Assembly (NCBI RefSeq): GCF_018494065.1
Contig: NZ_JABBFR010000003.1
Location: forward strand, 124,001 to 188,000
DNA: 64,000 bases
Direction of reading: 5' to 3'
Origin: Rosenbergiella gaditana
Lineage (GTDB): Bacteria > Pseudomonadota > Gammaproteobacteria > Enterobacterales > Enterobacteriaceae
How positions within the stretch are numbered: the stretch's first letter is position 1; each line of letters starts with the position of its first letter. The position numbers and the translations under genes are program-made. The notes under the pieces are model-generated. The model did not search any database. It had not been told where the DNA came from and saw only the letters and a list, made by a program, of their open reading frames with translations. This document shows positions 19,813 through 30,349 of the stretch, piece after piece.

Positions 19813-20505
19813 CTATTTGTGGGTCGCGACTATTTTTTCGTAACCAGCACGAAAAATTTTCTTCACGCCGTTTTCGCCACCAATTAAGGCTATATCAGCA
19901 CCGCGCTTTGCAAACAGCCCGACAGTGACTACTCCCGGTAGCGCATTGATCGCGGCTTCTAATTTATCCGGATCGTCGATTAACAAATCGTAGACATCAA
20001 GAATAATGTTACCATTATCCGTAACAATATCTTTTCGATACTCTGGACGACCCCCTAGTTTCACTAACTCGCGTGAGACATAAGCTTGAGCCATGGGGAT
20101 AACTTCGACGGGTAAGGGGAAGTGACCTAAGCAGTCGACCTGTTTTGATTGATCTGCGATACAGATAAAGGTCTGCGCAACCGCCGCGATGATTTTTTCA
20201 CGGGTGAGTGCTGCACCACCGCCTTTAATCATTTGTAAAGCGGGGTTAATTTCGTCTGCCCCATCGATGTACAGTGAGAGTGAGTCAATTTTATTGAGAT
20301 CGAAAACTGGAATACCATACGATTTTAAACGTTCAGTCGAGGCTTCTGAACTGGACACAGTACCAATAATTTCATCTTTGCGGGTGGCTAATGCATCAAT
20401 AAAATGAGCTGCTGTTGTACCGGTCCCTACGCCAACGATCGTATTGGGCTGAACATAGTCGAGTGCCGCCCAGCCTACTGCTTTTTTAAGTTCGTCCTGA
20501 GTCAT
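19813..20505 (-). CDS. rpiA: Ribose-5-phosphate isomerase A
   Basis: RpiA interconverts ribose-5-phosphate and ribulose-5-phosphate in the pentose phosphate pathway. Motifs are [15 protein letters not shown] near residue 26, SSSEAST near 52, the catalytic DGADEI near 81 and [12 protein letters not shown] near 94. At 230 residues it exceeds the E. coli protein (219) through a C-terminal extension ending [11 protein letters not shown]. It is divergent from argP. Confidence 0.96.
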   Translation of the reverse strand: MTQDELKKAVGWAALDYVQPNTIVGVGTGTTAAHFIDALATRKDEIIGTVSSSEASTERLKSYGIPVFDLNKIDSLSLYIDGADEINPALQMIKGGGAALTREKIIAAVAQTFICIADQSKQVDCLGHFPLPVEVIPMAQAYVSRELVKLGGRPEYRKDIVTDNGNIILDVYDLLIDDPDKLEAAINALPGVVTVGLFAKRGADIALIGGENGVKKIFRAGYEKIVATHK

Positions 20506-20653
20506 GGTATGTTAAAACCTATACGTATTTCGGTAGCCGTAGTATAAAACAAGCTTATCTAAAATAGTGATTTTTCGTGGATTGAAATGTAGTTTTGCGC
20601 GTTCAATCTCAAGACAAACCGATTTTTTTCTTTCAGTCAGGGACTGAGAAAAC

Positions 20654-21565
20654 ATGATAAAAAGACCCGATTACCGTAACCTTCAAGCCCTTGATACTGT
20701 GATTCGTGAGCGCGGATTTGAACGGGCGGCACAAAAGCTCTGTATTACACAATCGGCGGTATCGCAGCGTATCAAACAGTTAGAAACGCAATTTGGTCAA
20801 CCTTTGCTGGTCCGTACGGTCCCCCCCCGTCCCACTGAGCAAGGCCAAAAATTACTCGCCCTACTCCATCAAGTTGAGCTTTTAGAAGAGCAGTGGCTAA
20901 CCGATGAAAAAGGCGGAACAACGCCCCTACTTCTCTCCATTGCCGTGAATGCTGATAGTCTTGCGACGTGGTTATTGCCGGCATTACGGGATGTGCTAGC
21001 GGATTTACCGGTTCGCCTGAATTTACAAGTCGAAGACGAGAGCCGTACGCTCGAGCGTCTAAGACGTGGCGAAGTGGTCGGTGCGGTCAGTATACAACCA
21101 CGTGCCTTACCCAGTTGCCATGTCGATACCCTTGGTGCCTTAGACTATTTATTTGTGTCATCCCCCGATTTTGCTAAGCGCTACTTTCCGCAGGGGGTCA
21201 ACCGCCAAACACTGCTCAAAGCCCCGGCCGTTTCCTTTGATCACTTAGACGATATGCATCAAGCCTTTTTACAAGAGAACTTTGATTTGCCGCCAGGCAG
21301 CTTGCCGTGCCATATCGTAAATTCTTCAGAAGCCTTTGTGCAGTTGGCCAAGCAAGGGTCTGTGTGTTGTATGATCCCGCATTTACAGATCGAGTCTGAG
21401 TTAGCTGAGGGGGCCCTGATTGACCTGACTCCCGGACTTTATCAACGCCGTATGCTTTACTGGCACAGGTTTGCGCCAGAAAGCCGCGTCATGGGACGCG
21501 TTACGGACTCGTTGGTTGAGTATGGTCGCCAGGTTCTGCGCCAAGAGAGTGAGTGTTTAGTGTAA
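20654..21565 (+). CDS. argP: LysR-type regulator ArgP (IciA)
   Basis: ArgP activates argO in response to arginine and regulates lysine-sensitive genes. The LysR winged helix is at residues 5-60 ([20 protein letters not shown], then [15 protein letters not shown]), followed by a periplasmic-binding-like effector domain. The 303 residues compare with 297 in E. coli. Its likely target argO lies 730 bp away on the opposite strand. The last 65 nt overlap the convergent yggE gene. Confidence 0.95.
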   Translation: MIKRPDYRNLQALDTVIRERGFERAAQKLCITQSAVSQRIKQLETQFGQPLLVRTVPPRPTEQGQKLLALLHQVELLEEQWLTDEKGGTTPLLLSIAVNADSLATWLLPALRDVLADLPVRLNLQVEDESRTLERLRRGEVVGAVSIQPRALPSCHVDTLGALDYLFVSSPDFAKRYFPQGVNRQTLLKAPAVSFDHLDDMHQAFLQENFDLPPGSLPCHIVNSSEAFVQLAKQGSVCCMIPHLQIESELAEGALIDLTPGLYQRRMLYWHRFAPESRVMGRVTDSLVEYGRQVLRQESECLV

Positions 21566-22271
21566 AGACCACCTCAACATTATCGGTGAAATCGAGTTTT
21601 TTCTGTTGATAGGTTTGATCGGGTGTCGTGTCAGCGGCAGATGCTTGCACGCTCATCATCCTAACCATCGGCATCGTCACGTTATGTTGAGTCTGGTAGT
21701 TGATGCTCCACACTGAGCCTAACGAGGCATTAAAGCCGGATGCCAACCCTTTGGCCTTGGTAATAGCATCTTTAATCGCATCTTGCCGAGCTTGTTGCTG
21801 ATAGTGTTCAGGGTGGTCAACGCCCATCGATACCGAACGAATATCATTTAACCCAGCGGCGAGCGCGCCATCTAATAACGTATTGAGCTTAGCGAGTTGG
21901 TGCAGAGTTACCTCCACCCTACGTGATGCTTGATAACCCGTAAGTTTAGGCTTGCCCCGCTGTGAATAGTCATAGTCAGCATGGGTCTCGATGTTCGCGG
22001 CGTTGATATCTTTATCTGCCACTCCTTGCTGATGTAAAAAATCAAAATAACGTGCGATGCGGCTATCAACCTGTTTTTTGGCTTGAGACGCTTGCGCGTG
22101 AGTAGCCTTTACTTCGATCACTATGGTGGCCATATCGGGTTGAGCCTGTACCTGCCCCTGACCGGAGGTACTGAGATAAGGCGTATTGGGGGTCGTTTCG
22201 GCAGACACTGATGCCGTTAGCCCCATGCTCACACTAAGCAGCCCTAATGCAGTAAGTCGCTTTTTCATCAT
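21501..22271 (-). CDS. yggE: SIMPL-domain periplasmic protein YggE
   Basis: YggE is a SIMPL/DUF541-domain protein linked to oxidative-stress defence in E. coli. A signal peptide [20 protein letters not shown] is followed by the [24 protein letters not shown] start of the domain. A pair of Met residues opens the gene behind AGGAG. The 256 residues compare with 246 in E. coli; the extra C-terminal part (about residues 236-256) is encoded across the 3' end of argP, with which it overlaps by 65 nt tail to tail. Confidence 0.92.
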   Translation of the reverse strand: MMKKRLTALGLLSVSMGLTASVSAETTPNTPYLSTSGQGQVQAQPDMATIVIEVKATHAQASQAKKQVDSRIARYFDFLHQQGVADKDINAANIETHADYDYSQRGKPKLTGYQASRRVEVTLHQLAKLNTLLDGALAAGLNDIRSVSMGVDHPEHYQQQARQDAIKDAITKAKGLASGFNASLGSVWSINYQTQHNVTMPMVRMMSVQASAADTTPDQTYQQKKLDFTDNVEVVFTLNTHSLGAEPGDHTQPTSP

Positions 22272-22297
22272 CGTACTCCTTTATCCATCGCTATTCG

Positions 22298-22921
22298 TTA
22301 TCTCTGTTGCAACATTACCACGCCTTCACTGGCCAGTCTAAACGCCAATGTCAGTAATAAGATGACCACTACAAAAGCAATCAACTTTTGAATACGTGGC
22401 TGCATAAGCTTTTCAGAAAGTAGCGTGGAAATTGATGAGAGTAAATAAAACCAGATAATAGATGCAGAAATAGCCCCCGCGACGAAGGTCAGACGTAACG
22501 CTGCAGGAATTTGACTCCCAAGACTTCCGAGTATGACCACAGTATCAAGATAAACATGAGGATTTAACCACGTCACCGCCGTAAGAGTGAGGAGCAGTTG
22601 ACCAAGGGAGGTAGCTGAACGCCCTACTGAGTCAGTGGTGATAGGCTGGCGGATCTCTTTGATTACCCCATAGCTATACCAGAGTAAGAACACGACTCCT
22701 ACCCATGTCATCCCTAGCATCAACAGCGGATAGTGTTGTAAAAATGCCGCTCCGCCTAAGACCCCAGTAGTAATTAATAGCATATCACTTACGACGCAAA
22801 AGGTTGCTGCCACGAAAGCATAGCGTCGCAACATCCCTTGACGTAACACTATTGTATTTTGCGGGCCTATAGGAAGAATCAGTGCACCGCCCAGTGCAAA
22901 ACCTTGTACAAATACAGACAT
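22298..22921 (-). CDS. argO: Arginine exporter ArgO
   Basis: ArgO is a LysE-family inner-membrane exporter of arginine and canavanine, activated by ArgP. The 207-residue product is almost wholly hydrophobic, with six predicted segments and the family start FVQGFALGGALILPIGPQNTIVLRQG. TAVTWLNPHVYLDTVVILG near residue 115 is the second conserved LysE block. It lies 26 bp upstream of yggE. Confidence 0.94.
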   Translation of the reverse strand: MSVFVQGFALGGALILPIGPQNTIVLRQGMLRRYAFVAATFCVVSDMLLITTGVLGGAAFLQHYPLLMLGMTWVGVVFLLWYSYGVIKEIRQPITTDSVGRSATSLGQLLLTLTAVTWLNPHVYLDTVVILGSLGSQIPAALRLTFVAGAISASIIWFYLLSSISTLLSEKLMQPRIQKLIAFVVVILLLTLAFRLASEGVVMLQQR

Positions 22922-23014
22922 CTTAAGCCCCTTTTAAACAGTAGGCGTTAAGTGTGCGATAAAGGAAGGTTGGAAAGGAAATTAAAAAAAACGGGGGGCT
23001 ATTAGTGAAATGAA

Positions 23015-23043
23015 TACTCCACAGCCAGCATGGCTGACTGTGG
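23015..23043. terminator. Hairpin after mscS
   Basis: CTCCACAG and CTGTGGAG, extended by CAGC/GCTG, form a strong stem 10 bp past the mscS stop. No long T-run follows on the minus strand, so this is a moderate terminator candidate. Confidence 0.5.
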
Positions 23044-23053
23044 AGAGCGGTCT

Positions 23054-23905
23054 TTAGCTTTCGCTACTGCGAACAAGGTGTACATCCATTTGTGGGAATG
23101 GAATACCAATTTTGTTTTTATCTAAGGCACGCTTAAAGTCAGCCATAAGATCCCAATAGACCTGTTGTAAATCGTCGCTTTTACTCCAGCAACGTACGAT
23201 GAAATTTAATGAAGAGGGGGCCATTTCGTTCAATGCGACAACGATCCCTTTTTCTTTAATGACACGCTTATCTGCTTCTACGACTTCGCGCAGAACTTTC
23301 ATCGTCAGGTCAATATCTGCGTCGTAAGCTACGCCAATGATAAACTCATTACGACGCTCTGGTTCACGTGAATAGTTGATGATTTTACCCGTGAAGATTG
23401 AGCCGTTAGGAATGACCGCAATCTTACCATCAGAGGTTCTCAGCGTGGTTTGGAAAATTTGTACGTTTAAAACAGTACCAGAGCACCCACCAACATCCAC
23501 GAACTCCCCAACCCGAATCGGTCTAAAGGTGACCAGCAGCACACCGGCCGCGAAGTTTGAAAGTGAGTTCTGTAAGGCTAAACCGACGGTTACACCAATC
23601 GCACCGAGTACAGCAATGAAGGAGGCCGTTTGTACGCCCACTCGGCTGACCGCAGCAATGAGCGTGAATGCGATAATCGCATAACGGACGATCATCGAGA
23701 TAAAATCGGCGACCGTTTGGTCAATATGACGCGAGATTAAGACTTTATTAATGGTTCTAGAAACGATTTTCGCGACCGTAAATCCAATAAATAGAATGAC
23801 GAGAGCCGCGGCGATATTGACTACATAACTTAATAAAAGTGACTGGTTCTTTTCAATCCAAGTCCCGGCACTATGTAAGCCGTTTACTACGTTAAGATCT
23901 TGCAT
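23054..23905 (-). CDS. mscS: Small-conductance mechanosensitive channel MscS
   Basis: MscS is a heptameric channel that vents solutes on osmotic downshock. From the ATG at 23905 (behind AGGA) the product is 283 residues and numbers exactly as E. coli MscS (286); a reading from 24001 adds 32 residues foreign to the family. TM1 and TM2 precede the pore helix TM3 at residues 93-128, with the [14 protein letters not shown] beta domain after it. Odd points in the pore: V105 and T106 replace Leu and Ala, and N113 replaces the hinge Gly113, while Leu109 and Gln112 are kept. Confidence 0.95.
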   Translation of the reverse strand: MQDLNVVNGLHSAGTWIEKNQSLLLSYVVNIAAALVILFIGFTVAKIVSRTINKVLISRHIDQTVADFISMIVRYAIIAFTLIAAVSRVGVQTASFIAVLGAIGVTVGLALQNSLSNFAAGVLLVTFRPIRVGEFVDVGGCSGTVLNVQIFQTTLRTSDGKIAVIPNGSIFTGKIINYSREPERRNEFIIGVAYDADIDLTMKVLREVVEADKRVIKEKGIVVALNEMAPSSLNFIVRCWSKSDDLQQVYWDLMADFKRALDKNKIGIPFPQMDVHLVRSSES

Positions 23906-24044
23906 TAGATCATCCTGTCGTGGGTTTCCAATAAATAACGCTGGAGCATCTGTGCAAGACGTCCCGTTAAAAAGGGTAACTAAAAACCCGCAAATTGCCA
24001 ACCTCGTCAGGTAACTTCAGGAAATTTACTGCGTCAAACGGAGA

Positions 24045-24067
24045 AAACGCCAGCAAAGCTGGCGTTT
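24045..24067 (-). terminator. Terminator of fbaA
   Basis: AAACGCCAGC and GCTGGCGTTT form a perfect 10-bp stem with a 3-nt loop, starting 10 bp past the fbaA stop. On the minus strand the stem ends in GTTTTCTCC. Confidence 0.8.
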
Positions 24068-24076
24068 GGGGGAGTA

Positions 24077-25156
24077 TTACAGACGGTCTATAGCATTCAA
24101 TTCTCGGAAGGCTTGCTCTAAACGCACGACCATAGAACTTTGCGCCGCACGTAACCAGACACGTGGGTCGTAGTACTTTTTGTTTGGCTTATCGTCGCCT
24201 TCTGGGTTACCCAGTTGGCTTTGTAAGTAGCCTTCGTTCTTTTTGTAGAACTGTAGGATACCGTCCCAGTTTGCCCATTGGGTATCAGTATCGATATTCA
24301 TTTTAATTACGCCATATTCGATAGACTCTTTGATCTCTTCAGCTGAAGAGCCTGACCCACCGTGGAACACAAAATTCAGGCTATTGTGAGCTAAATTATG
24401 TTTCTCACTGACGTAGTCTTGAGAATTTCTCAGGATTTTTGGCGTTAGTTGCACGTTACCTGGCTTATACACACCGTGAACGTTACCGAATGATGCCGCA
24501 ATGGTGAAATTAGGGCTGATAGCGCTCAGTTTTTGATAAGCGTAATCAACATCTTCAGGCTGGGTATAGAGCGCCGAGTTATCGAGGTGTGAGTTATCCA
24601 CGCCATCTTCTTCTCCGCCTGTACAGCCTAACTCAATCTCAAGCGTCATTCCCATCTTCGCCATGCGCGCGAGGTATTGACCGCTGATTTCGATATTCTC
24701 TTCTAAAGATTCTTCAGAAAGGTCAATCATATGTGAAGAGAAAAGCGGTTTACCGGTATTTTTGAAATGGGACTCGCCCGCATCCAGTAATCCATCAATC
24801 CAAGGTAGTAGTTTTTTTGCACAATGGTCAGTGTGGAGAATAACGGGAACACCGTATTGTTCAGCCATCAGGTGAACATGTTGTGCGCCAGTGATAGCCC
24901 CTAGGATGGCTGCTGCTTGTGGCTTATCAGAGGTGAAGCCTTTCCCTGCGAGGAATGCTGCTCCGCCGTTAGAAAACTGAACAATCACTGGTGCTTTAGC
25001 TTTTGCAGCGGCTTCTAATACCGCATTGATTGAATCAGTACCGATGCAGTTAACTGCTGGTAACGCGAATTTATTCTCTTTAGCTACTTGGAAAACTTTT
25101 TGTACGTCTTCACCCGTAACGACACCCGGTTTTACGAAATCAAAAATTTTAGACAT
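24077..25156 (-). CDS. fbaA: Fructose-bisphosphate aldolase, class II
   Basis: FbaA is the zinc-dependent aldolase of glycolysis and gluconeogenesis. The 359-residue protein has the zinc/catalytic segment HTDHCAKKLLPWID near residue 108, the ELGCTGGEEDGVD loop near 181 and GGSGSSAEEIKE near 264. It is the third gene of epd-pgk-fbaA, 87 bp after pgk, as in E. coli. Confidence 0.98.
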   Translation of the reverse strand: MSKIFDFVKPGVVTGEDVQKVFQVAKENKFALPAVNCIGTDSINAVLEAAAKAKAPVIVQFSNGGAAFLAGKGFTSDKPQAAAILGAITGAQHVHLMAEQYGVPVILHTDHCAKKLLPWIDGLLDAGESHFKNTGKPLFSSHMIDLSEESLEENIEISGQYLARMAKMGMTLEIELGCTGGEEDGVDNSHLDNSALYTQPEDVDYAYQKLSAISPNFTIAASFGNVHGVYKPGNVQLTPKILRNSQDYVSEKHNLAHNSLNFVFHGGSGSSAEEIKESIEYGVIKMNIDTDTQWANWDGILQFYKKNEGYLQSQLGNPEGDDKPNKKYYDPRVWLRAAQSSMVVRLEQAFRELNAIDRL

Positions 25157-25243
25157 AAGTGTTGTCCTGTTTCATTGGTCGTAAGCTGAGATCACCTTTT
25201 CAGCGGTAGAAAATAGAGGAGAATGAGCCCTCCTCAGAATTTT

Positions 25244-26407
25244 TTATTGTTTCGCACGCTCTTCTAACATTGCCACCGCTGGGAGCTTTTTGCCTTCCAC
25301 AAACTCAAGGAATGCACCGCCACCCGTGGAGATGTAGGAAATTTTATCTTCGATACCAAATAGGTCGATTGCAGCAAGCGTATCACCACCGCCTGCAACA
25401 GAAAACGCATCGCTGTCTGCGATGGCGTTAGCCACGATTTCAGTCCCTTTACGGAAGTTAGGGAATTCGAATACGCCAACAGGTCCGTTCCAAAGGATGG
25501 TTTTCGCTTCTTTTAAAATTTTAGCCATTTGAGCCGCAGTCTCATCGCCAAAATCCATAATCTCTTCGTTGTCTTGGATCTCGTTAACTTTTTTGACTGT
25601 TGCAGGGGCGGTTTCAGAGAACTCAGTCCCAACACGTGAGTCGACGGGAACGGGAATACCATGTTCGTCACGTAGCTTTTTAGCCGCTTTAACAAAGTCA
25701 GGTTCGTACAATGATTTACCGACGTTGTTTTCAATCGCTACGAAGGTGTTCGCAATACCGCCGCCCACGATCACTGTATCGGCAATGCCAACTAAAGATT
25801 GTAGAACATCAAATTTAGTGGAAACTTTAGAGCCTCCGACTACCGCAACCATTGGACGAGCCGGATTGCTCATCGCTTTACCAAGGGCTTCGAGTTCCGC
25901 AGACAGTAATGGGCCTGCACACGCGATAGGAGCAAATTTACCCACACCGTGAGTCGAGGCTTGGGCACGGTGAGCCGTACCAAACGCATCCATCACAAAA
26001 ACGTCACACAACGCCGCATATTTTTTCGCTAGCGTTTCATCGTCTTTCTTTTCGCCTTTGTTAAAGCGTACGTTCTCTAGTACCACCAACTGTCCAGCGT
26101 CGACGTTAACGCCCTCAAGGTAGTCTTTAGCGAGACTTACCTCGGTGCTGGCAAGCTTTTCTTTCAGGTAGTTAACAACGGGTAGCAGAGAGAATTCTTC
26201 GTTATATTCGCCTTCCGTCGGACGACCTAAGTGAGAAGTCACCATTACTTTCGCACCTTGCTTTAGCGCTTGTTCAATGGTCGGTAGTGATGCACGAATA
26301 CGCGCATCTGACGTCACTTTCCCATCCTTGACTGGCACATTAAGATCAGCACGAATCAGAACACGTTTTCCAGCAAGATCCAGATCGGTCATTTTGATTA
26401 CAGACAT
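25244..26407 (-). CDS. pgk: Phosphoglycerate kinase
   Basis: Pgk makes ATP from 1,3-bisphosphoglycerate. The 387 residues equal the E. coli length. The N-terminal substrate site [12 protein letters not shown] (near residue 14) and TSHLGRP (near 57) and the C-terminal nucleotide loop [13 protein letters not shown] (near 340) are present. It lies 40 bp after epd and upstream of fbaA. Confidence 0.98.
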   Translation of the reverse strand: MSVIKMTDLDLAGKRVLIRADLNVPVKDGKVTSDARIRASLPTIEQALKQGAKVMVTSHLGRPTEGEYNEEFSLLPVVNYLKEKLASTEVSLAKDYLEGVNVDAGQLVVLENVRFNKGEKKDDETLAKKYAALCDVFVMDAFGTAHRAQASTHGVGKFAPIACAGPLLSAELEALGKAMSNPARPMVAVVGGSKVSTKFDVLQSLVGIADTVIVGGGIANTFVAIENNVGKSLYEPDFVKAAKKLRDEHGIPVPVDSRVGTEFSETAPATVKKVNEIQDNEEIMDFGDETAAQMAKILKEAKTILWNGPVGVFEFPNFRKGTEIVANAIADSDAFSVAGGGDTLAAIDLFGIEDKISYISTGGGAFLEFVEGKKLPAVAMLEERAKQ

Positions 26408-26447
26408 GGTGAATCCTCTTATTGATTCTTTAAGTTTATCCTGCCGC

Positions 26448-27476
26448 TTATGCGACAGGTTTGAAAGTGTTGTCAGACATCGCTAAACAGGTATCGATCA
26501 TTCGGTTCGCGAAGCCCCATTCGTTATCACACCATACTAACGTTTTTACCAGGTGTCCTCCACTGACTCGCGTTTGCGATCCATCCACGATGGCACTGTG
26601 GGGATCGTGATTAAAATCTGCCGAAACCAGTGGGAGCTCGGTATAGTCGACTATACCATGAAAGCAGCCGTTGGCTGCCTCTTGCAGTAAGTGATTGACT
26701 TGCAGTGCCGTTACTTTTTGCTCTAGCGTTACGCTGAGATCAATTGCCGTGACGTTGATAGTCGGCACCCGCACCGCAATCGCTTCAAATCGGTCAAGAA
26801 ACTTAGGAAATATCCGCGTTATACCCGCCGAGAGCCGAGTATCAACTGGAATGATCGACTGACTTGCCGCGCGTGTTCTGCGCAAATCAGGATGGTAAGC
26901 ATCAAGGACTTGTTGGTCATGCATTGCCGAATGGATGGTGGTTACCGTACCTGACTCAATACCAAAGGCATCGTCAAGCAGTTTAATGACGGGGATAATG
27001 CAATTGGTGGTGCAGGAAGCATTGGAGACAAACCGATGTTCAGGCAGTAGGGTATCATGATTAACGCCATAGACGATGGTTGCGTCTAAGTCTGGTTCAC
27101 CAGGATGCGCGAACAGTACCTTACGCGCACCAGCTTGATAATGCGCTTCACCATCGGCCCGGCTACCGTAGACGCCAGTGCAATCTAGCACAACATCGAT
27201 ATCTAAATCCCCCCAGGGTAATTCAGCGATCGAAGAGTGATGAAGTAAAGTGATCGCGTCTCTCCCGATAAAGAGTTGCTCACCCTCTAATTTAACTTCC
27301 CACGCGAACTGTCCATGAGTGGTGTCATATTTTAAAAGATGTGCCATACCGCGGCTTTCAGCGAGTTCGTTGATGGCAACCACAGTGACGTCCAGATGAC
27401 GACCTGTTTCATAGAGGGCTCTTGTCACTGCACGACCTATACGGCCAAAACCATTTATCGCAATTCGTAGGGTCAT
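26448..27476 (-). CDS. epd: Erythrose-4-phosphate dehydrogenase
   Basis: Epd oxidises erythrose-4-phosphate to 4-phosphoerythronate for pyridoxal 5'-phosphate synthesis. It is a GAPDH-family protein with the Rossmann start [18 protein letters not shown] and the catalytic [12 protein letters not shown] (Cys near residue 155). The position in front of pgk-fbaA and the Epd-type sequence distinguish it from gapA. The 342 residues compare with 339 in E. coli. Cra- and CRP-like sites lie upstream. Confidence 0.95.
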   Translation of the reverse strand: MTLRIAINGFGRIGRAVTRALYETGRHLDVTVVAINELAESRGMAHLLKYDTTHGQFAWEVKLEGEQLFIGRDAITLLHHSSIAELPWGDLDIDVVLDCTGVYGSRADGEAHYQAGARKVLFAHPGEPDLDATIVYGVNHDTLLPEHRFVSNASCTTNCIIPVIKLLDDAFGIESGTVTTIHSAMHDQQVLDAYHPDLRRTRAASQSIIPVDTRLSAGITRIFPKFLDRFEAIAVRVPTINVTAIDLSVTLEQKVTALQVNHLLQEAANGCFHGIVDYTELPLVSADFNHDPHSAIVDGSQTRVSGGHLVKTLVWCDNEWGFANRMIDTCLAMSDNTFKPVA

Positions 27477-27582
27477 TGCTTACTTATCACCTTGCTCAAA
27501 CTTGGGTGGCTAGCCCTTTCGTCGGAAACTGTTGCTTGAGGCTACAACGATTTGCTCGATATTAATACCCCGTTCTATCAAA

Positions 27583-27596
27583 GCTGAAACGATTCT
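27583..27596. promoter_or_regulatory. Cra (FruR)-like operator upstream of epd
   Basis: GCTGAAACGATTCT fits the Cra consensus (GCTGAAWCGWTTCA) at 12 of 14 positions, including the left half-site TGAA-CG. It lies 107 bp upstream of the epd start codon. Cra control of the epd-pgk-fbaA operon is established in E. coli. Confidence 0.65.
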
Positions 27597-27657
27597 TTCG
27601 AGAATAAATCAACTCGTTAGTTTCGGAAATGATAGAGATCAAGACCAATGACTAAAA

Positions 27658-27673
27658 TACGATCAAGATCACA
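27658..27673. promoter_or_regulatory. CRP-like site upstream of epd
   Basis: TACGA-N6-TCACA has one perfect half-site (TGTGA on the minus strand) and a partial second half. It lies about 180 bp upstream of epd. CRP acts on the E. coli epd promoter. Confidence 0.45.
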
Positions 27674-27736
27674 TTTTACGCCACAGCAGGCGGTTAGCGT
27701 TACGCTATCAGTGATCAACGTCACTGACGGGTTTGC

Positions 27737-27774
27737 AAAAAAAAACCAGCCAGTGAAAACACTGACTGGTTTTT
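27737..27774. terminator. Terminator of tktA
   Basis: An AACCAGCCAGTG arm and a CACTGACTGGTT arm with one mismatch enclose an AAAA loop; nine T follow on the minus strand and a T-run is also present on the plus strand. It lies 17 bp past the tktA stop. With the Cra and CRP sites this accounts for the 314-bp gap 27477-27790. Confidence 0.85.
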
Positions 27775-27790
27775 ATCTAGCGATTAGCGA

Positions 27791-29779
27791 TTACAGAATT
27801 GCTTTCGCTTTCGCTACCACGTTGTCTACCGTGAAACCGAACTCTTCAAACAGTTGCTCTGCAGGCGCTGACTCACCGAAAGTGGTCATACCCACGATTG
27901 CACCTTGTAGACCAACATACTTGTACCAGTAATCGGCAATACCCGCTTCAACGGCGACACGTGCGGTCACTGCTGCCGGCAATACTGACTCGCGGTAAGC
28001 GGCATCTTGCTTATCAAAGTGATCAGTAGAAGGCATTGAAACGACACGCACTTTACGACCTTCTGCCGTCAATTTCTCTGCCGCATCAACCGCTAACTGA
28101 ACTTCAGAACCGGTTGCGATGAAGATAAGCTCTGGTTGCCCTTCGCTATCTTTCAGGACATAACCCCCTTTGCTGATTGCAGCAAGTTGCTCAGCAGTAC
28201 GCGGTTGTTGGGCAAGGTTTTGACGTGAAAGAATTAATGCTGAAGGACCATCTTGACGTTCGATAGCTTCTTTCCAAGCCACCGCCGTTTCGACTTGGTC
28301 AGCTGGACGCCATACGCTCATGTTTGGCGTAGTACGTAAACTCGCTACCTGCTCTACCGGTTGGTGAGTAGGACCATCTTCACCTAAACCAATGGAGTCA
28401 TGGGTGTAGACCAAGATTTGACGCAGTTTCATCAATGCAGCCATACGTGCAGCATTACGCGCATATTCCACAAACATCAGGAAGGTAGCGGTATAAGGAA
28501 TGAAACCTGAGTGCAACGAAATACCGTTAGCAATCGCTGTCATACCAAATTCACGCACACCATAGTGAATGTAGTTACCGGCTGCATCGTCTTTAATCGA
28601 CTTAGAGCCTGACCACATGGTTAAGTTACTTGGCGCTAAGTCTGCAGAACCGCCCAGGTACTCTGGCAGCAGTTTACCATAAGCTTCGATCGCATTTTGC
28701 GAGGCTTTACGGCTAGCAATTTTTTGCGGGTTAGCTTGCAAGTCTTCGATGAATTTTTGCGATTCAGCCGCCCAATTAGCAGGAAGTTGATTCGCGGTAC
28801 GACGTTTGAATTCCGCTGCTAACTCAGGGAAAGCCTTCGCATAAGCGTCGAATTTCTCATTCCAAACCTGCTCTTTCTGTGCGCCTGCTTCTTTAGCATC
28901 CCACGCAGCATAGACGTCTGCAGGAATTTCAAATGGCGCTGAGTCCCAACCTAACTCTTTACGAGTGAGTGTGATTTCGTCGTCGCCTAATGGAGCACCA
29001 TGTGAGTCATGAGTACCGGCTTTGTTAGGGGAACCAAATCCGATAACTGTTTTACACATGATAAGCGTTGGACGCTCTGAAGCACGAGCTTCTTCCACCG
29101 CGCGGCGGATTGATTCACTGTTGTGGCCATCAACGCCACGGATAACGTGCCAACCGTAGGATTCAAAGCGCAAGCCCGTATCATCGCTGAACCAACCCTC
29201 AGTATGGCCATCAATGGAGATACCGTTGTCATCGTAGAAAGCGATTAGTTTGCCGAGTTGCAGCGTACCGGCTAATGAACAGGCTTCGTGAGAAATCCCT
29301 TCCATCATACAGCCGTCACCCATAAAGGCATAGGTATAGTGGTCTACGACGTCATGCCCTGGGCGGTTAAATTGCGCCGCCAGCGTGCGCTCTGCAATTG
29401 CAAAACCGACAGCATTCGCAATGCCTTGTCCTAATGGACCTGTCGTCGTCTCGACACCTACGGTGTAGCCATATTCTGGGTGACCTGGCGTTTTAGAGTG
29501 TAATTGACGGAAGTTTTTTAACTCTTCAATAGGTAAGTCATAACCGCTGAGGTGTAACAAGCTATAGATCAGCATTGAGCCGTGGCCGTTAGATAAGACA
29601 AAACGGTCACGATCCGCCCATGACGGGTTTTTAGGGTTATGATTTAAGAACTCGCGCCATAATACTTCGGCGATATCTGCCATTCCCATCGGTGCACCGG
29701 GGTGGCCAGATTTAGCGCGTTGGACCGCATCCATACTGAGTGCACGAATAGCATTAGCAAGTTTTTTTTCAGAAGGCAT
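27791..29779 (-). CDS. tktA: Transketolase
   Basis: Transketolase moves two-carbon units between sugar phosphates using thiamine diphosphate. The 662-residue protein (E. coli TktA 663) has [17 protein letters not shown] at residues 25-41, the ThDP motif [13 protein letters not shown] near 155 and the PYR-domain [14 protein letters not shown] near 465. The gene has a divergent-looking AT-rich upstream region of 122 bp before the DUF937 gene. Confidence 0.97.
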   Translation of the reverse strand: MPSEKKLANAIRALSMDAVQRAKSGHPGAPMGMADIAEVLWREFLNHNPKNPSWADRDRFVLSNGHGSMLIYSLLHLSGYDLPIEELKNFRQLHSKTPGHPEYGYTVGVETTTGPLGQGIANAVGFAIAERTLAAQFNRPGHDVVDHYTYAFMGDGCMMEGISHEACSLAGTLQLGKLIAFYDDNGISIDGHTEGWFSDDTGLRFESYGWHVIRGVDGHNSESIRRAVEEARASERPTLIMCKTVIGFGSPNKAGTHDSHGAPLGDDEITLTRKELGWDSAPFEIPADVYAAWDAKEAGAQKEQVWNEKFDAYAKAFPELAAEFKRRTANQLPANWAAESQKFIEDLQANPQKIASRKASQNAIEAYGKLLPEYLGGSADLAPSNLTMWSGSKSIKDDAAGNYIHYGVREFGMTAIANGISLHSGFIPYTATFLMFVEYARNAARMAALMKLRQILVYTHDSIGLGEDGPTHQPVEQVASLRTTPNMSVWRPADQVETAVAWKEAIERQDGPSALILSRQNLAQQPRTAEQLAAISKGGYVLKDSEGQPELIFIATGSEVQLAVDAAEKLTAEGRKVRVVSMPSTDHFDKQDAAYRESVLPAAVTARVAVEAGIADYWYKYVGLQGAIVGMTTFGESAPAEQLFEEFGFTVDNVVAKAKAIL

Positions 29780-29901
29780 CTTTCACTCCAGATCGGATGA
29801 TTTAGTTGTGTTGATTTTTAAACATTTTCAACACAAATTGGAAACTTAGTTGTTTCAATGTACATGATGTGTCGAATGAAAGTACATTCGATCCGCACAA
29901 T

Positions 29902-30312
29902 TTAACGCTTGAAGATTGAATCGACTAATGAACCGAGATCATTCTGTGCATTGCCACTGGCTTCAGGGTGAACTTCACCTTGCGGGGAAATTTTATCAAC
30001 CAGTTGTGGAAGAATTTCAGATAATGTACTCGATGCACCCTGTACATCGGTCCCTAGTTTATCCGCTAGCGACTGCAAGTCTTGCTGACTGAAAGCGGAT
30101 TGAATATCGTTATGACTGACCGATTGATTGCTGCCGTTACTCAGCCATGAAGAGAGAATTTCCCCTAAGCCACCTTGCTGGAACTTTTGAATCAGTACTT
30201 CCACACCACCCTGCTCTTGTACCCAAGACCAGACCGCTTGAAGTTGACTAAGGGAGTTTTGCTGCCCTTCTCCGCCGGTTAATGATCCAACGATGCTGTC
30301 AAGTAATCCCAT
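29902..30312 (-). CDS. DUF937 family protein, YidB-like
   Basis: A 136-residue cytosolic protein of the YidB/DUF937 type with unknown function. Family traits seen are MGLLDSIVGSLTGG at the start, the GGLGEILSSWLSNGSNQ segment near residues 47-63, and a C-terminal half rich in Leu/Ser helices (DLQSLADKLGTDVQGASSTL). E. coli has the protease gene loiP at this place between tktA and speB, so the gene is a local replacement. It follows speB by 37 bp. Confidence 0.8.
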   Translation of the reverse strand: MGLLDSIVGSLTGGEGQQNSLSQLQAVWSWVQEQGGVEVLIQKFQQGGLGEILSSWLSNGSNQSVSHNDIQSAFSQQDLQSLADKLGTDVQGASSTLSEILPQLVDKISPQGEVHPEASGNAQNDLGSLVDSIFKR

Positions 30313-30349
30313 CTTACACTCCTCGTAAATTAACTATTCAGAATAATGA

